Shown piece by piece: positions 21,591 through 33,037 of a DNA stretch of 64,000 nucleotides. Below the pieces are notes generated by a model. It worked only from the letters and a program-made list of their open reading frames with translations. It was not told the DNA's origin and did not search any database. Source of the DNA: Phyllostachys edulis (lineage: Eukaryota > Streptophyta > Magnoliopsida > Poales > Poaceae); assembly GCA_036346405.1 (NCBI GenBank), contig CM070550.1, positions 18,500,549 to 18,564,548 of the forward strand. Direction: 5' to 3'. The translations under genes were made by a program, and so were the position numbers. Positions within the stretch are counted from its first letter, which is position 1. Each line of letters begins with the position of its first letter.

Positions 21591-22659
21591 TCATTTGATC
21601 ATCGAATTATCATACGACTATTTATATTTCGTTTACTTGGTTTATTTGTGAGACCTTATAAACTATTTATATTTGATTTGCTTGTTTTATTTGTGACTTG
21701 TTTCATTTTTTGAACTATTTGATGTTACTTGTTTGAATTATATTTTTATTGCATTAAGTCATCAATTTATGAAGATTATTACATCAAGTCTTCAAATATA
21801 TTTGCATCACCAAGCCACCAAGGTAACATCTCTTCTTGCATAATTACACATATACATACATACATACATACATGTAATATATACATAAGCTTGGACTGAT
21901 GCTTGCTATTTTGTGTTTATCCTGCTTGCTTGGACTGATGCTGGAGGCAATTATACTCACAATTCTATTCGGTCACCTAGGCGCCCTAGGCGCTAGACGG
22001 CCACCCACCGCCTAGCGCCTAGGTGAACACTGAGTTTGGTCAAGAATGAAATTCTAGGTCCTTACTTTTGCTATTTTCTACGTAATGGTGCAACTAGTAA
22101 CAAATGTATGCAACTGCAGGTCTAACCATGTTTAAGTTTATTTCCCTATTTCTGATTATTATAAACAACTCAGTGATGTTTGGAAAACTAAATTTTATTT
22201 ATTAATGTACATTGCAGGGTGGCAGTCATATCTAGCGACCAGTACCATTCTTTTATAGTATTGTTGCAATTTTGCGTGAACGACATGACAACATATCTTT
22301 CCTTCTTAACATAACGTGGAAGTTCCAGTTTCCATTCTTTTATTATGAAATAAACTTATCATGAATGGAGAAGCTCATGTTTGTAACAAGGTAGAACCGT
22401 ATAAGTGCTCTTGAAACTAATGAGATGATGAAGATTGAATTATACTGCTTATTCTTTAGAAAATAATTTTATACTATGCGAAGGCTTTGTGTTTTTTTGT
22501 TTTTGTCAATAGCCATTCTCCTTTTTCATATTGCAAAGTGTTTTTCTTACCAAGCACTGATGATGGCCGATTTAACTGCTTCAATATAGTTCCGAAAAAA
22601 AGCTAACTAGCTTCCTTTATCCTTGCAGATGCTCGCATCGCTGGAGCGGAGGTGGTGAT

Positions 22660-23082
22660 GTCTGAAACTTAAAAAAGGCGATGATTACCACCCACCACTA
22701 GGTTCTACTATCTGTTGTGTAAGTACAATTTTGAAGGTGAAGATAAGCAGGCTAGAACATAGTTGGAGCATATCCAAGATCGAATTCTTTGACTAGATCG
22801 TACGAGACAGTTTTACGTATATAACTATTAAGATGTACCGGGTCGGCCACTTATATACACCTTGACCAATTATTCTAGTTCTAAGGAATAAACTTTGTCT
22901 CTTGCTCCTGTAATTTTCTTTATTCGATTGAGAGCACTTGAATCGATTACTAGGGTTCTTCCAATATAGTCACTCCGCTTGTGACTCGGCTTATGTTACC
23001 TCCATGCGGTGGGAGAACTACTCTACTCTGCACTTCAAGACTTGACTGACAAAGAGAGAAGGATCCCAGTAGCTCAACGTAG
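22660..23082. other. 3' flank of the DUF3054 pseudogene
   Basis: The likely 3' UTR and intergenic DNA of the pseudogene. AT-rich, with no ORF of note and no transposon end recognised. Confidence 0.4.
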
Positions 23083-23084
23083 TA

Positions 23085-23487
23085 CTCCCACTGTTTTCCA
23101 AATACTTATACTTTTGACTAAGATTTTGTTCCACAAATATTTGGCACTTTTGCATCCCAGTGCTTTTTTTACAGCTACACCATTAACTTATGCATCTCAT
23201 TGCACTTCATTGCCTCGTTCTCGTGCTGACATATTACTCTCGTCGGTAACCAAAATATGTCGTTTTGGGACCTGTGTAATCAAAATTTTGAAACTTTGTC
23301 TATTAATATATTTTTAAATATTTAGATTAGATACATGAAATATGTTTAGACTGTCTGGAAAAATACTTTCATAATATTATATTTTTATTGGGTTTTTATA
23401 AATATATTATAATGGAAATTAGTAGTCAAAGTTGTGTTTCGGAGACTGCGTCGATGCCCAAAACGACGTTTTTGGGGTTACATGGAG
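23085..23487. mobile_element. Stowaway-like (Tc1/mariner) MITE
   Basis: The left end CTCCCACTGTTTTCC and inverted right end CTCCATGTAACCCC resemble the Stowaway CTCCCTCCGT-type terminus in degenerate form. Each side is bordered by TA (23083-23084, 23488-23489). It is 403 bp, non-coding and ends one base before the target site of the next element. Confidence 0.5.
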
Positions 23488-24689
23488 TATTAAAGGTATG
23501 TTTGGCATGACTGCAGCTTTTTCGCGAAGCGCTAGGTTGGATGAGCGGTTGAGCTAAAATCGTTTGATGTTTGGCAGACTGATTTTTAGATAGGCTGGCT
23601 AGAGTTTCTGAGTTGAGAAATGTCTGAAATGCCTATGAGTTAAATGATAGCTTGTTTGATGTCGTTTAATGGACATTATGAATGGATTTGATTTAATTTT
23701 TTTTGCACGTGATATACAAATATAAATATAAGCGTTAAACGTAATACATTTGTAATTGGCAAGTACTAAATACAAAATATTGCATATATATGGTTTGGCA
23801 AGTACTAAATACAAAATGTTACATTTATGTGGTCCTTGTTTCAATCTCTTCACGTATCATATCGTCATACTACCAAAGTCGTTGCAATAGTGTCACACAG
23901 GTTGGTCATGTCAACATTATCCATAGCAGTTGTAACATTATGTGCAATGAGGTTGTCCGATATATCTCCATCTGAAGAATCTAGACTTACCATTATGAGT
24001 TAATAGAGTATTTTGATAATTAATAACAATCATCATATGTACTAATATGTTCATAAGTTGGTGAAACGGGTTAAGTCTCATAATGATGTAGACTTGTGAT
24101 GTCATCGTGTGTTGATGATATTCAAGTCAATAACTTGGAGCAAAGGAAATCATCATGTGTCGATGATTATCAAGTCAAGAACTCGGACTTGGAGTGTAGA
24201 TGTTTGTCATCAAGTGATTACTCCAAGATGGATAATCAAGGCAAAGGTATGACTAGCATAAGCTAAGGATATATTCCTAGTCTTTTACCGATCTCGGTGT
24301 TTGGTTGGAAGACCGGATTGCTAGTATAGATTGTCGTATTATTAAGAGAGGTTTTGACTAGTAGCTTGAGTATGTCATGTGTTGATAACTCTTATTGCTT
24401 GCTCTAGCTCTTTTGGCATGTTGCCGACATTTGCGAATGTGTTTTACAAATAGTCGAGGCTCATGTATAAACCTTGTAGTATGTGACTTTAGTTTGCAAA
24501 TGTGTTTTACAAATGGTTTATATCCATGTACCAAATTTCCTTGTAGCTTGATTCTAAAAGTCGGCAAATGAGTTTTGCACCTTGTTGAAAATCATGCTTT
24601 CATACCTTGTTTGCATCACGCATCAATTTGCAAATGTGTTGTGCAAAATTGAGTTAAAGCGATTTGCAAAATTAGCTTTTGTTATCCTT

Positions 24690-25240
24690 GACCGGACTGA
24701 CCGTAATGGGTAGACCGGATTGACCGGAACACTAGACCTTTGAAGCGGTCATGTTTTTCCAGAGAGCTTTCTTTTCTCACTTGTGGCTTGCCAAACTGAC
24801 TGCAAGGTTTAACCCGGACTAATCGGACCCCCGGTCTGAGTCGGGAGGTTAGCTTTTTCCAGAGTGCCTCTATTTTGTTCATCCCTTCTCTATTTTGGTA
24901 ACCCGGACTGACCGCGGTTGGATGGCCGGACTGATCGGACCTCCGGTTCATTGGTGCGGTCATTTTTTTTTCCAAAGAGGGTTGTTTTTGCGACTCGCTA
25001 CTAAATTTTCCTTGCCGGACTAACCACAGCGTTGTCACCGGTCAGACCGGAACCCCGGATTGACCGACGCGGTCAGCTTTTTCCAGTAGTATGTTTTATC
25101 TGGTCTGGAAATCTTTTGAACCCGGTCTAACCGGACCTTGAGTGGGCGGACTGACCGGACCTGACATAACGTATATATTCTGTAGCAATGATTACTGCAG
25201 AGTTTACCGTTACACCGTAGTCCGGTCTGACCGACCTTCC
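24690..25240. repeat. Cluster of CCGG(A/T)CTGACCGG motifs in the solo LTR
   Basis: About ten degenerate copies in either orientation include ACCGGACTGACCG (about 24691), ACCGGATTGACCGG (about 24717), GGTCAGACCGG (about 25040), GGTCTAACCGG (about 25123), GCGGACTGACCGG (about 25147) and CCGGTCTGACCG (about 25222). They lie upstream of the LTR TATA box. Confidence 0.75.
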
Positions 25241-25288
25241 TATTTTTGCACAGATTCTCCTCCAACAGCTAGTTTTTATGAGTGGGTG

Positions 25289-25296
25289 TATAAATA
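25289..25296 (+). promoter_or_regulatory. TATA box of the solo LTR
   Basis: TATAAATA follows the CCGGAC-motif cluster by about 50 bp and gives the LTR a plus orientation. Confidence 0.55.
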
Positions 25297-27179
25297 CCCT
25301 CTTGTGGTCGGTTGCGGGAAGAGTGGTTGGTACCATTTTCGTTTCTCTTGAGCAAAGAGTAAGCCCTCTCCTCTCTTTTGTGTATGTGCTACTCTTAGTG
25401 AGCTTAGAGAGCATAATCCTATTGCATGTGTTGCATTAGGTGTTGGATATTTGTATCTATTAAGCTTAGACTCTTGGTGTTTGCCGACACCTAGATGACT
25501 TAGAGGAGTTGCGCCGGTGTTCTTCTCAAAAAAGGTTGTGAGAAGACTCGAGCGGTTGTGAGTGGCTTAGTGCTCGCCATCTCTGTAGTGGAGGAAAAGC
25601 AACCTTGAGTGGATTCTAGGTGTAGGCTTAATTTGTGAAGCCGGTCTAATTCATTTGGGCTTACCTCAACGTGGACTAGGGAAAACCAGCAAGTTTTCGA
25701 TCACCACGGGAAAAGATTCAAGTGTTCTTGTGGTTTGCTTTCTTGAGCTTTACTTTCTTGTAATTTACATTTATAGAATTAAATTGCTTGCTTGTCTCCT
25801 TAGGTTTGAAGTCTTTGTCTTAATCTTAGCTTGTTGGTGCACTTAGTCAACACTAGTTGATTTAGGCTTTAATTGAGCAAAACCGAGTTGATTTACAATT
25901 CTGCTTAAAACTCGGTTTTAGCCAAAAGAATTTTTAAAACCACCTATTCACTCACTCTAGTCGGTCTCCTCGATTTTACACCATCCACATAATCTTCATT
26001 CCCCTCTACACTCGCAAAATCTATATCAAGCAAAGCACTGTCTCGAATGAAATTATGCAAAACCATTGTTGCAACTATAATTTTCTTTTGCTTGTCTTTG
26101 TGATAACTTGGCAAATTCAATAGAATATGTCACTTCATCTTCCAAATACCAAAAGTACGCTACATGACATTTCGAAGGGAAGAGTTGTGAAAAATGAACA
26201 CCTCTTTTAGTCCAACCGGTGTACCACCATTCTGGAATTCAGGTACATGATACCTCTGGTTCTTGTAGGGAGCTAAATAACCTTTGAGTTTGGGTATCCG
26301 GAATCTGCAAGATAGTACTTTCCTACAATATAAATGAAAAGAACTATTCACACATAGCTGAAAGGTGTTAATGTATATGTTTGTTGGAAAATGCAAACAA
26401 GGAAGGTACCTTTTGGCCGGTTGGGAAAGCGGTCCTTGTACGTTACCAAGGTATCAAGAAATATGCGCATGTCGTGTGCAGACTCAGTGAAAACAAAAGT
26501 GAACCTCATGTCGAAATCACAAACAACCATGATATTTTGGCTAGTGTATCCATGCCGGTTGAAATACATAGGTTGTTTCTCACGTGGCACCGTGACGGTA
26601 TATGTGTCACATCTATTGCACCAATGCAATTATCAAAATGAGGGGAAAACTTAGCCTCTCTAAGTCTAGGATATACTGAAGAGAAGCGAGGATCTTTGGG
26701 CTATATGTTCTCAATACCCAGGTGGTACACACATTCCAAAACCTTTGCAAACTTCATATTAATTGTTTTTTGGAATGGGCAAACGATTTTTGACTTGGAT
26801 TGCTCCACAAGTCTATAAGAATATAGCGAATGCTTCCTTCGAGCCCACCTCCCTAGTTGATTTGAAGCCATAGTTATTGAAAAGAGTCTCATGAAGCCTA
26901 AGAAAAACTAACCTTTGCATTTTGAACATGTCAAAACACTCTTTTGAACTACCAAGTGTATCCTCAACCCATTGGATCCCCATGATTGTAAGTATTTTCC
27001 TTGGCCTCTTGGTACTGGAATCACCATAGTTATCGAAACATCCAAAAACGGCAAGCACAACTAGCGGCAAGAACAAATCTAGTCCTCCATCATCCACATC
27101 CACAACACCTTCATGACTTGATTCATCATCACTTGAATCAGTAGGACTTGAAGAGCTCATTTGGCATAGACATGGCAAA

Positions 27180-27343
27180 GACAAATGACATAATTAATAA
27201 GTGACAAGAACATGACATAGACAAATGACATAATTAATAAGTGACAACCACATAGCATAAACAAATGACACAATTATTAAGTGACAAGAACATGGCATAG
27301 ACAAATGACATAATTATTAAGTGACAAGAACATGGCATAGATA
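27180..27343. repeat. Minisatellite, four units of 40 bp
   Basis: Units of the form GACAAATGACATAATTAATA plus AGTGACAAGAACATGGCATA repeat four times with few changes, between the two PIF genes. Confidence 0.85.
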
Positions 27344-27482
27344 AGTGACATAACATGTGACATAGTACATTACATAGCACATCACATAAAGGATAAATAA
27401 GTTCAAATATCATGAATAAAGTACAAACTATCTAACACCTCTTATTCTCCTCCCATGTCTTTGTAAGACATGCTAGCCTTCC

Positions 27483-28400
27483 TTGAGGTGTCTTCAGCAT
27501 GTGAAAGACATCTCAGTACTCCTTGATGAGGAGTTGTGTGGCATAAAAATACTCATCACTCCCTTCTTTGGTCCTAGCCTCAATAACCAAATCAATCATC
27601 TCATAGATCTCTTGCCTAACAGGATCAATCATTGGACTAGGTGCATTGTTCACAAAATTTTGGCAACCATGAGACTTCTCCAAAACATGCACCAACCACT
27701 TCAATTGCACTTCTCTGAACGACTTGTTTGATTTCTTCCCACTTGGGGAGTCATGAGTACCTTGTTTGGTTTCTTCCCACATGGGGAGTCATGAGTACCT
27801 CTTTTGGGCCTTGTGTTCTTCTGGCACTTGTCCACATTGGGTGACTTCTCTGGTGTAGTGCTTCCCCATCACCCTCATGCTCAGCGCCTTCACCCTCATC
27901 ATCCTCAAGGTTCACATGGGTTGCACCCTCTACACCAAGTTCAAGAGCGGATTCATTGGTACAACTTGTACCATCATAAATGATGTCAAGCTTGTCCTCA
28001 TGCTGCAAGGGTCTTTTCTTGAACTTGCCATAATTGACCTGCAACAAAGTAATGCAATAATCCATTACAAAGTTGGAACAATTGAATTCACATACATGTG
28101 CAACAATATTAAAGATTGCATACCTTAATCTGCTTAGCCTACCACTCATTGCTTGCTTCAATGGATCCAGTCTTAGGATCGATCCCTAGCCCAAATGCAT
28201 GGAGCTTCAACGTCTTCCAATTGGAAGTCCCTTTTCAAGCTGTCCCAATGATTCTTCAATTGCTTATGGTTGTACTCTTTCTTTGTGTGCTCTTTGAACT
28301 TGGTCATAAGGTTGTGGTACCCTTTGTTATTCAAACATTGCAGGGGTCTATTTTCGCTATGACCTCTTCCACACAAATATCAATGAATACTTCATTTGTA
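27483..28400 (-). pseudogene. PIF ORF1-like Myb/SANT DNA-binding protein, degenerate
   Basis: The minus strand reads NRPLQCLNNKGYHNLMTKFK and QLKNHWDSLKRDF at about 28360-28200, the helix-turn-helix core of the Myb/SANT-like domain carried by PIF/Pong ORF1 proteins, which bind the element ends with the transposase. Downstream blocks rich in acidic residues (28160-27750) and MIDLVIEARTKEGSDEYFYA with TQLLIKE (about 27600-27515) form the C-terminal part. An intron-like break lies near 28130. The frame is discontinuous. Confidence 0.65.
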
Positions 28401-29656
28401 AATGCATCCCATGTAGTGTTTGAGGACCGCCCTTTATCCATATATAAGTATCACACATATCAGCAAATATGTAACTATAACATGGAAATCATGGAACAAT
28501 GCATCTAATTATATGACATCATGTTTACTACTACAATGGAACCACTAATATTATCAACGACATTCATGTCCTTGTGCCAACAAAAATGTTTGTAGCATCA
28601 AGATAAAACATAAGGAAGACCATGACAATAACTATCATTTGACCTAGCCCCTGAGATAAGCTCTAACCTACAACACAAATTGCTACCCTTACCACACTAG
28701 CACTCTCATTCATTCAATCAATCAAGAGGTAGATCAAACCTGCTGCATTACCACACTAGCACTAACATTCATTCATTATTCAAGCAAAGATCTAACCTAC
28801 TACCGCATTAACATTCATTCGTTCATTCAAGCAAAGATCCTATACGTCAATAAATCATCGTCATGCTACGAGGGAGCTTACAGCAGTGGTGGTGGTGGTG
28901 GTAGAAGGGCGAGGCGGCGGGGTTGGCTGAGGGAGGGCAACAGGGGGGTCCGAGGGCAATGGTGTTGAGGGAGGAGGAGGCAAGGGAGGCGGAGTCGGGG
29001 GCAGCGTCGGTCGGAGGAGGGAGTCAAGGGAGGTGGAGTCGGGCGTGGCACCGGTCGCGCAGAGGAGGAGGAAGCTGGTGGGAGGAGGCGTAGGGGCGGA
29101 GACGACGCTAGGGTTCGGGCGCGAGAGCTAAATGAGCAGCCAACCGGTGGGAATGGGGTTTAGGGGTGGGGTTTGAGAATATATACGTGGTATGAAGGGG
29201 GTAAATTTCTCCAACTCCAGGGGAAAACTCGGAACGTCGTCCTACCGAAGCCGTGAGAAGCTAGTCGGGGGTGGCTTCCCGCTTCCGACATCCCCAAGTT
29301 AAAAACAGTTGCCGGCTTTTCTAAAAGCGGCTACTGAAAGCCGCTTGTTTGTGATAACTTCTGGCTTTTCCAAACAAAAAGTCAAAGCCGAATCCATCAC
29401 AAACATGCCCTAAATGTCATTTTGGTCACATTTTATCCGAAAATGATTGGTAAGCGTGATTTGGTGAAAGATGCAAGGGAGTGAATATATTTTATCGGTA
29501 CAATATGATTAGTACAATATAGTTGCTGGGAGCAATTCTATATGGAAAAAGAAAAGGAAAAAAAGAGAAGATTTAAGGAGGTGTTTGGCTCGGTAGTTTT
29601 CCTACGTAATCCGATTACATTGCAATCTAATTACGTTAGTTTTTGTTTGGTTTAGT

Positions 29657-30290
29657 GTGGGCCGTAATCGGGTTCCCCGTAATATGATGCAGCCCAATAC
29701 AAGCCCCATTACACTCCAGGTCGGGCGTATTCGTAACCGTTATCGCTCGCACGCGCATCGCCAGTTGCCGACTCCCGTCTCGATTCCTCTCCTCTGCTTC
29801 GATCCTCCCCCACGCACTCTGCGAGTCGCGGGGGCGCTCATGGCGATCCCCTCCTCCGCCGAGTGCATGAAGTCGGCCGGCGATTCTGCGCCAGCCTGCT
29901 CTCACCTTCCTCCTCCCATGTCCCAACATCAACGAAGCCCTCGCGTAGCCTCCTCTCCCGCATCGCCCAGATTGTATGGGATCTGGTTCCGTTACGCCAG
30001 TCGGAACAGTTCTCTGCCGCAACAGTTCTCCGAGACGGCCGCCCCCTCCTTAGTCGCAACCTCCATCTCCCTCCCACGTTCTCATCTTCTTCCTCTCCAC
30101 GTCTATGAGGCGTGGGCCGACGAGCGCGGCCGGCGAGGAGGCGGCGGATCTGGCCGGTGATCGCTGTCATCGTTTTCAAGGTCTGGTCGTCTTCCCCCCC
30201 AAGTCGGCCACGCCCCATCGTCTTCCCCAAAGCCGAGGTCTTCGTCCGTACAGGCGACCGACGGGGCGTTCCAGATCTGGCAGCATCCTC
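29657..30290 (+). other. GC-rich gene-like segment inside the outer PIF-type element
   Basis: About 600 bp of CpG-rich sequence resembles a grass gene 5' end, with a 167-codon plus-strand frame and an overlapping 173-codon minus-strand frame. Neither shows a domain. It may be a captured host fragment (Pack-type) or simply element sequence. Confidence 0.3.
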
Positions 30291-30528
30291 CTCAGTGTGG
30301 TTTGGTCTGAGCCAAACGATGTAATGCATTTTCTTACCGTTACTAGTAAAACCAAACATATTTCGTTATTTTTCTTTGGGACTATCTATTTATAAGGTGA
30401 TTGGAATATTTTTAAGTATAAGTTACCTTTTTATCTATTGAATCAATATTTATTCATATGATATACTAATCTTTACACAAATCTAATGGTCACAACACGT
30501 TACTTAAATTTAGAAAAAAAAAATTGAA
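30290..30528 (+). repeat. 239-bp direct repeat, copy 1
   Basis: Identical by eye over its whole length to 33038-33276. It begins CCTCAGTGTGGTTTGG and ends in ten A residues followed by TTGAA. Confidence 0.93.
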
Positions 30529-33037
30529 TCCCCCTCAACCCCTTGGGAAAATCTTCCCGCCCGGGAATAAAATCCCTGTTGCCATTTGGGAACAACAGGG
30601 ATAAAAATCCCGGCCATGAATGTTTTTTCAAAAAATTCAAAAAAAATCATAAAATTCAGAAACAATAGCTATGGTGTACTTGAGTTATCAGCAAAAAGTC
30701 TTGGCTACATGCCACATATATGAAATACGTCATAACAACTACACCTAGATTGCAACAATAGACTAGCAGAAATTCACTGCTACAGGCCCACTCAAACAAG
30801 TCTGCAGTTTTAGATTTCCAGTCCACATGCCATAGCAAAGTTCAAGCAAAAGTGAGGACAAAATCACCAACAACATGCCACATATATGAAATAAGTCTTA
30901 ACAACTACACCTAGATTGCAACAATAGACTAGCAGAACAAAGTAGAAGGATCATCCACCAGCTTGATGCGTCATCCACATGGGTTTTCAACATGCAAATC
31001 TCGCACCAACCTACAAAACAATCGGATAACTAAGTTAACACATGTAGAAACCGAGGGCTTAACAAAAACAATTTAATGTACCAAAACAATTGGATAACTA
31101 AGTTAACACATGTAGAAACCGAGGACTTAAAAAAACAATTTAATGTACCAAAAAGAACAATAAAACAAGCGTAACAATCACAGCGCTCTTAGCATATAGG
31201 AAGGCCATGCAAATGAATCAAATAGGATTACGCAATTGCACAAGAATTCATCGTAATTGCTTTATAATATTATATTTGGAACTAGTGCACGGAGTTACGA
31301 AAATTTTAGATTCACACACGCATCAAAAGAATGGTTGGTTCTTCAATGGTTTCATCCTCTACCGCAAAATAGCAGGGTCTGAAAAGAGTATAGCCAAAAC
31401 CAGAAAATCTTCTTGCCATTCTCTCCTTTCACTCCTTCGCAAGTCCTTCCTTTGTCTGTCACCTCTGCATAGCTAGCCTAGCTTAACATAATGCTTCCAC
31501 ATGTGGAACAATGTGGTTATTTTTCGATTTTAGAATGATTTTGGAATCTAAGCACTAAGGGAAACAGGGATGTAAATAATGTCTAGATTGTACATCTCTC
31601 CCTAACCACATGTAATTACCTCATATCTCTATATTGGACAAGATATGAAATTATGAATAGGCATATCAATCCTTAGGCATTATACATTTTCCATATGTTA
31701 TCTCCTGGAGGACCTGGATCATGCAACATCAACGATATACACAAAAATGGTCCCCGACATGTATCAAACTAGCCAATAAAAGACAAGGTGCCAACATCAC
31801 AGATCAAATAGCGAGATAGCACAACAATAAATGGAAGCAAACTGGATAAGCAGAGAACACCACTTTATGAACCGACAAGATTAGGAACGATTAGAAGGCA
31901 TCATGAAATTGCCACACTACCTTATGATCGAGATTGACAAATACTGAGGCGATGGTACCAATGCCTTACTATACTTTTGATCATCGACAAGTTACTATAG
32001 TTTTATGGTTTTTATTTGTTTTGACAAGAATCTAAAGAGCAAATTTGTTGCCTCTTAACACAAAAAAATAAAAAATGAAGGTAAGCACTCATATGCCTTA
32101 TGAATTATGATTCTTTTGGTGCGAACTAGCAAAACATGTGTTTGTCCTTTAACTTGATTAAGAGGGCTACATACATGACATGAAATCGACAAACACCATA
32201 TCCCAGATTCTACAAAGACATTATGTATCGATTCCAAAAACCAACCGATCAAGGATTCACAATCGGAAGTCTACAACAAAGTTGTGAAGACCAAGTGCAA
32301 GAATCCTAGTTAACTAGCTCGTTGAACCATGTAAGACGGCAAATTCGGCAAGAAGATTCGCATAAACCAACCCCAAAACAAAGATTCGACCCTTGTTCAT
32401 AAGAAATTGCGTACACATACCAAATCTAGAACAGATTAACCTGGAACCACAATGATGGAATAGCTAGGCCCCCAAATCGATGCTCCTAGAACAATTCCAA
32501 GAAGAATGAACCGGGAGGCGAGTGAGGAGAAAATTGTAGATGCGATTTGGGGGGGGAGCAACGGACTTCCGAGTTGAGAGCGTCGGTGGGGAGGGGGCTT
32601 CGAGTGGTGAAGGGAGATGTACCTTGGGAGGGAGCTCCGGGCGGTGCGGATCCGGTCGAAGGCTTCGCGCGGGCGCAGCTGATGAGGGAGGAGGAGGAGG
32701 CTGAGCGGCTAGTCTCTGGCGTGGAGGAGGTGGCGAGTGCGGTGAGGAGGAGGCCGATATGGGGTGGGGAGGGATCTGGAGGAGGAGCCGATGCGGAGGA
32801 AGGGAGGCAAGCGCGCGCGCCGAAGGAGGGAGGCGTTCGCGATCACGGGAGGACGAGGAGAATAATTCTCGTGTCTTGACGCGGTGATTTTCCCGGTGGA
32901 ATCGAGGGGATCGAGCCGGGAATGGGCCGTTGACGATGATCCAAGCAATGAGACCACCGCATCGGGGAATATTCCCACGGGATTTTGCTCGAGGATTGGG
33001 CGGGGATCCCGGCCTTTCCCTGTGCTCCCAAACAAGG
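30529..33037. mobile_element. 2.5-kb non-coding insertion between the 239-bp repeats
   Basis: Near its ends are imperfect inverted repeats: CCATTTGGGAACAACAGGGA on the left (about 30580) and, inverted, TTGTTTGGGAGCACAGGGA on the right, followed on both sides by CCGG-rich sequence. This looks like a DNA transposon, perhaps hAT because of the CAGGG termini, but no transposase is found and the class is not settled. Inside are two small duplications (30708-30777 with 30873-30938; 31015-31082 with 31083-31149). A GC-rich gene-like stretch lies at 32540-32880. Confidence 0.5.
31015..31149. repeat. Tandem duplication, 68-bp unit
   Basis: AAAACAAT(C/T)GGATAACTAA...ACCGAGG(G/A)CTTAA...TTTAATGTACC occurs twice head to tail with a few differences. 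Confidence 0.85.

Larger units (their letters stand above)
18812..22032. mobile_element. hAT transposon in inverted-duplicate (palindromic) arrangement
   Basis: The termini CAGTGTTCACCTAG (18812) and CTAGGTGAACACTG (to 22032) are hAT-type inverted repeats. Almost the whole left half (18812 to about 20049) is the reverse complement of the right half (about 20229-22032). The right half holds about 550 bp more (about 20966-21510), the hAT dimerisation region. A unique spacer of about 180 bp (20050-20228) separates the arms. Compared by eye at 19400-19480 and 20800-20885, the arms are over 90% identical and differ mostly by C/T or G/A changes. The expected 8-bp target duplication is absent (CTAAATGC and AGTTTGGT), which suggests rearrangement. 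Confidence 0.85.
17688..22653 (+). pseudogene. DUF3054 chloroplast membrane protein gene, disrupted
   Basis: Exon 1 is 17688-17990 (start MLLVSQAANG), exon 2 is 18099-18226 (KVGLLASGDLLCLLVFSAIG) and exon 3 is 18312-18424 (WLLSAYLLGGFGDD, then AAKCWAVGIP). All introns begin GT and end AG and all phases join. The hydrophobic exons match the plant/cyanobacterial DUF3054 family of small integral membrane proteins, plastid-targeted in plants and of unknown biochemical role. Exon 1 has a +1 frame change near 17850 and an in-frame TAG at 17938-17940, probably from CAG, so a full protein cannot be made from this start. The following exon is not found: a hAT element (18812-22032) occupies the intron. 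A last exon reading MLASLERRW then stop (22630-22659) is tentative. Confidence 0.8.
23994..25980 (+). mobile_element. Solo LTR inserted in the PIF transposase
   Basis: About 2 kb of foreign sequence interrupts the transposase reading. The flanks share CCAT, and ACCAT if the right border is shifted by one base (23989-23993 and 25980-25984), a short target duplication. The left border reads TATGAG where TG is expected; the right border ends TTTTACA. A TATA box lies at 25289-25296. The centre has about ten copies of a CCGGACTGACCGG-like motif. There is no PBS, PPT or coding region inside, so it is a solo LTR, probably copia-type (Sirevirus-like by the CCGGAC motifs, an inference). Confidence 0.68.
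23870..27160 (-). pseudogene. PIF/Harbinger DDE transposase (DDE_Tnp_4), broken
   Basis: Read leftward from MSSSSPTDSSDDE (27160), the blocks are KRPRKILTIMGIQWVED, MQRLVFLRLHETLFNNYG, SKIVCPFQKTINMKFAK, an IGAIDVTH block holding the first catalytic Asp, then PREKQPMYFNRHGYTSQN, VVCDFDMRFTFVF with the second Asp, KGYLAPYKNQRYHVPEF and HNSSLRNVM. The final block IIVATMVLHNFIRDS is at about 26090-26030. A missing base next to the first Asp block (about 26598) and other frame changes break the gene. The last codons lie on the far side of the solo LTR (23994-25980), at 23993 to about 23870. The usual glycine of AIDGTH is Val here. Confidence 0.85.
23494..29410 (-). mobile_element. PIF/Harbinger transposon with two minus-strand genes, interrupted by a solo LTR
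   Basis: The ends AGGTATGTTTGGCATG and, inverted, GGGCATGTTTGTGATGG are flanked by TAA on both sides (23491-23493, 29411-29413), the PIF target duplication. Without the nested LTR it is about 3.9 kb. On the minus strand it carries a Myb/SANT-like DNA-binding ORF (about 28400-27480) and a DDE transposase (27160 down to about 23870), the standard two-gene PIF layout. The terminal 120 bp is GC-rich on the right. Frameshifts in the transposase make it non-autonomous today. Confidence 0.85.

Noticed and set aside
22630..22680. Reading DARIAGAEVVMSET then stop as the last DUF3054 exon
   Set aside because: Possible, but the alternative frame MLASLERRW then stop fits the Arg-Arg-Trp ending I associate with the family better. 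Neither is proven.
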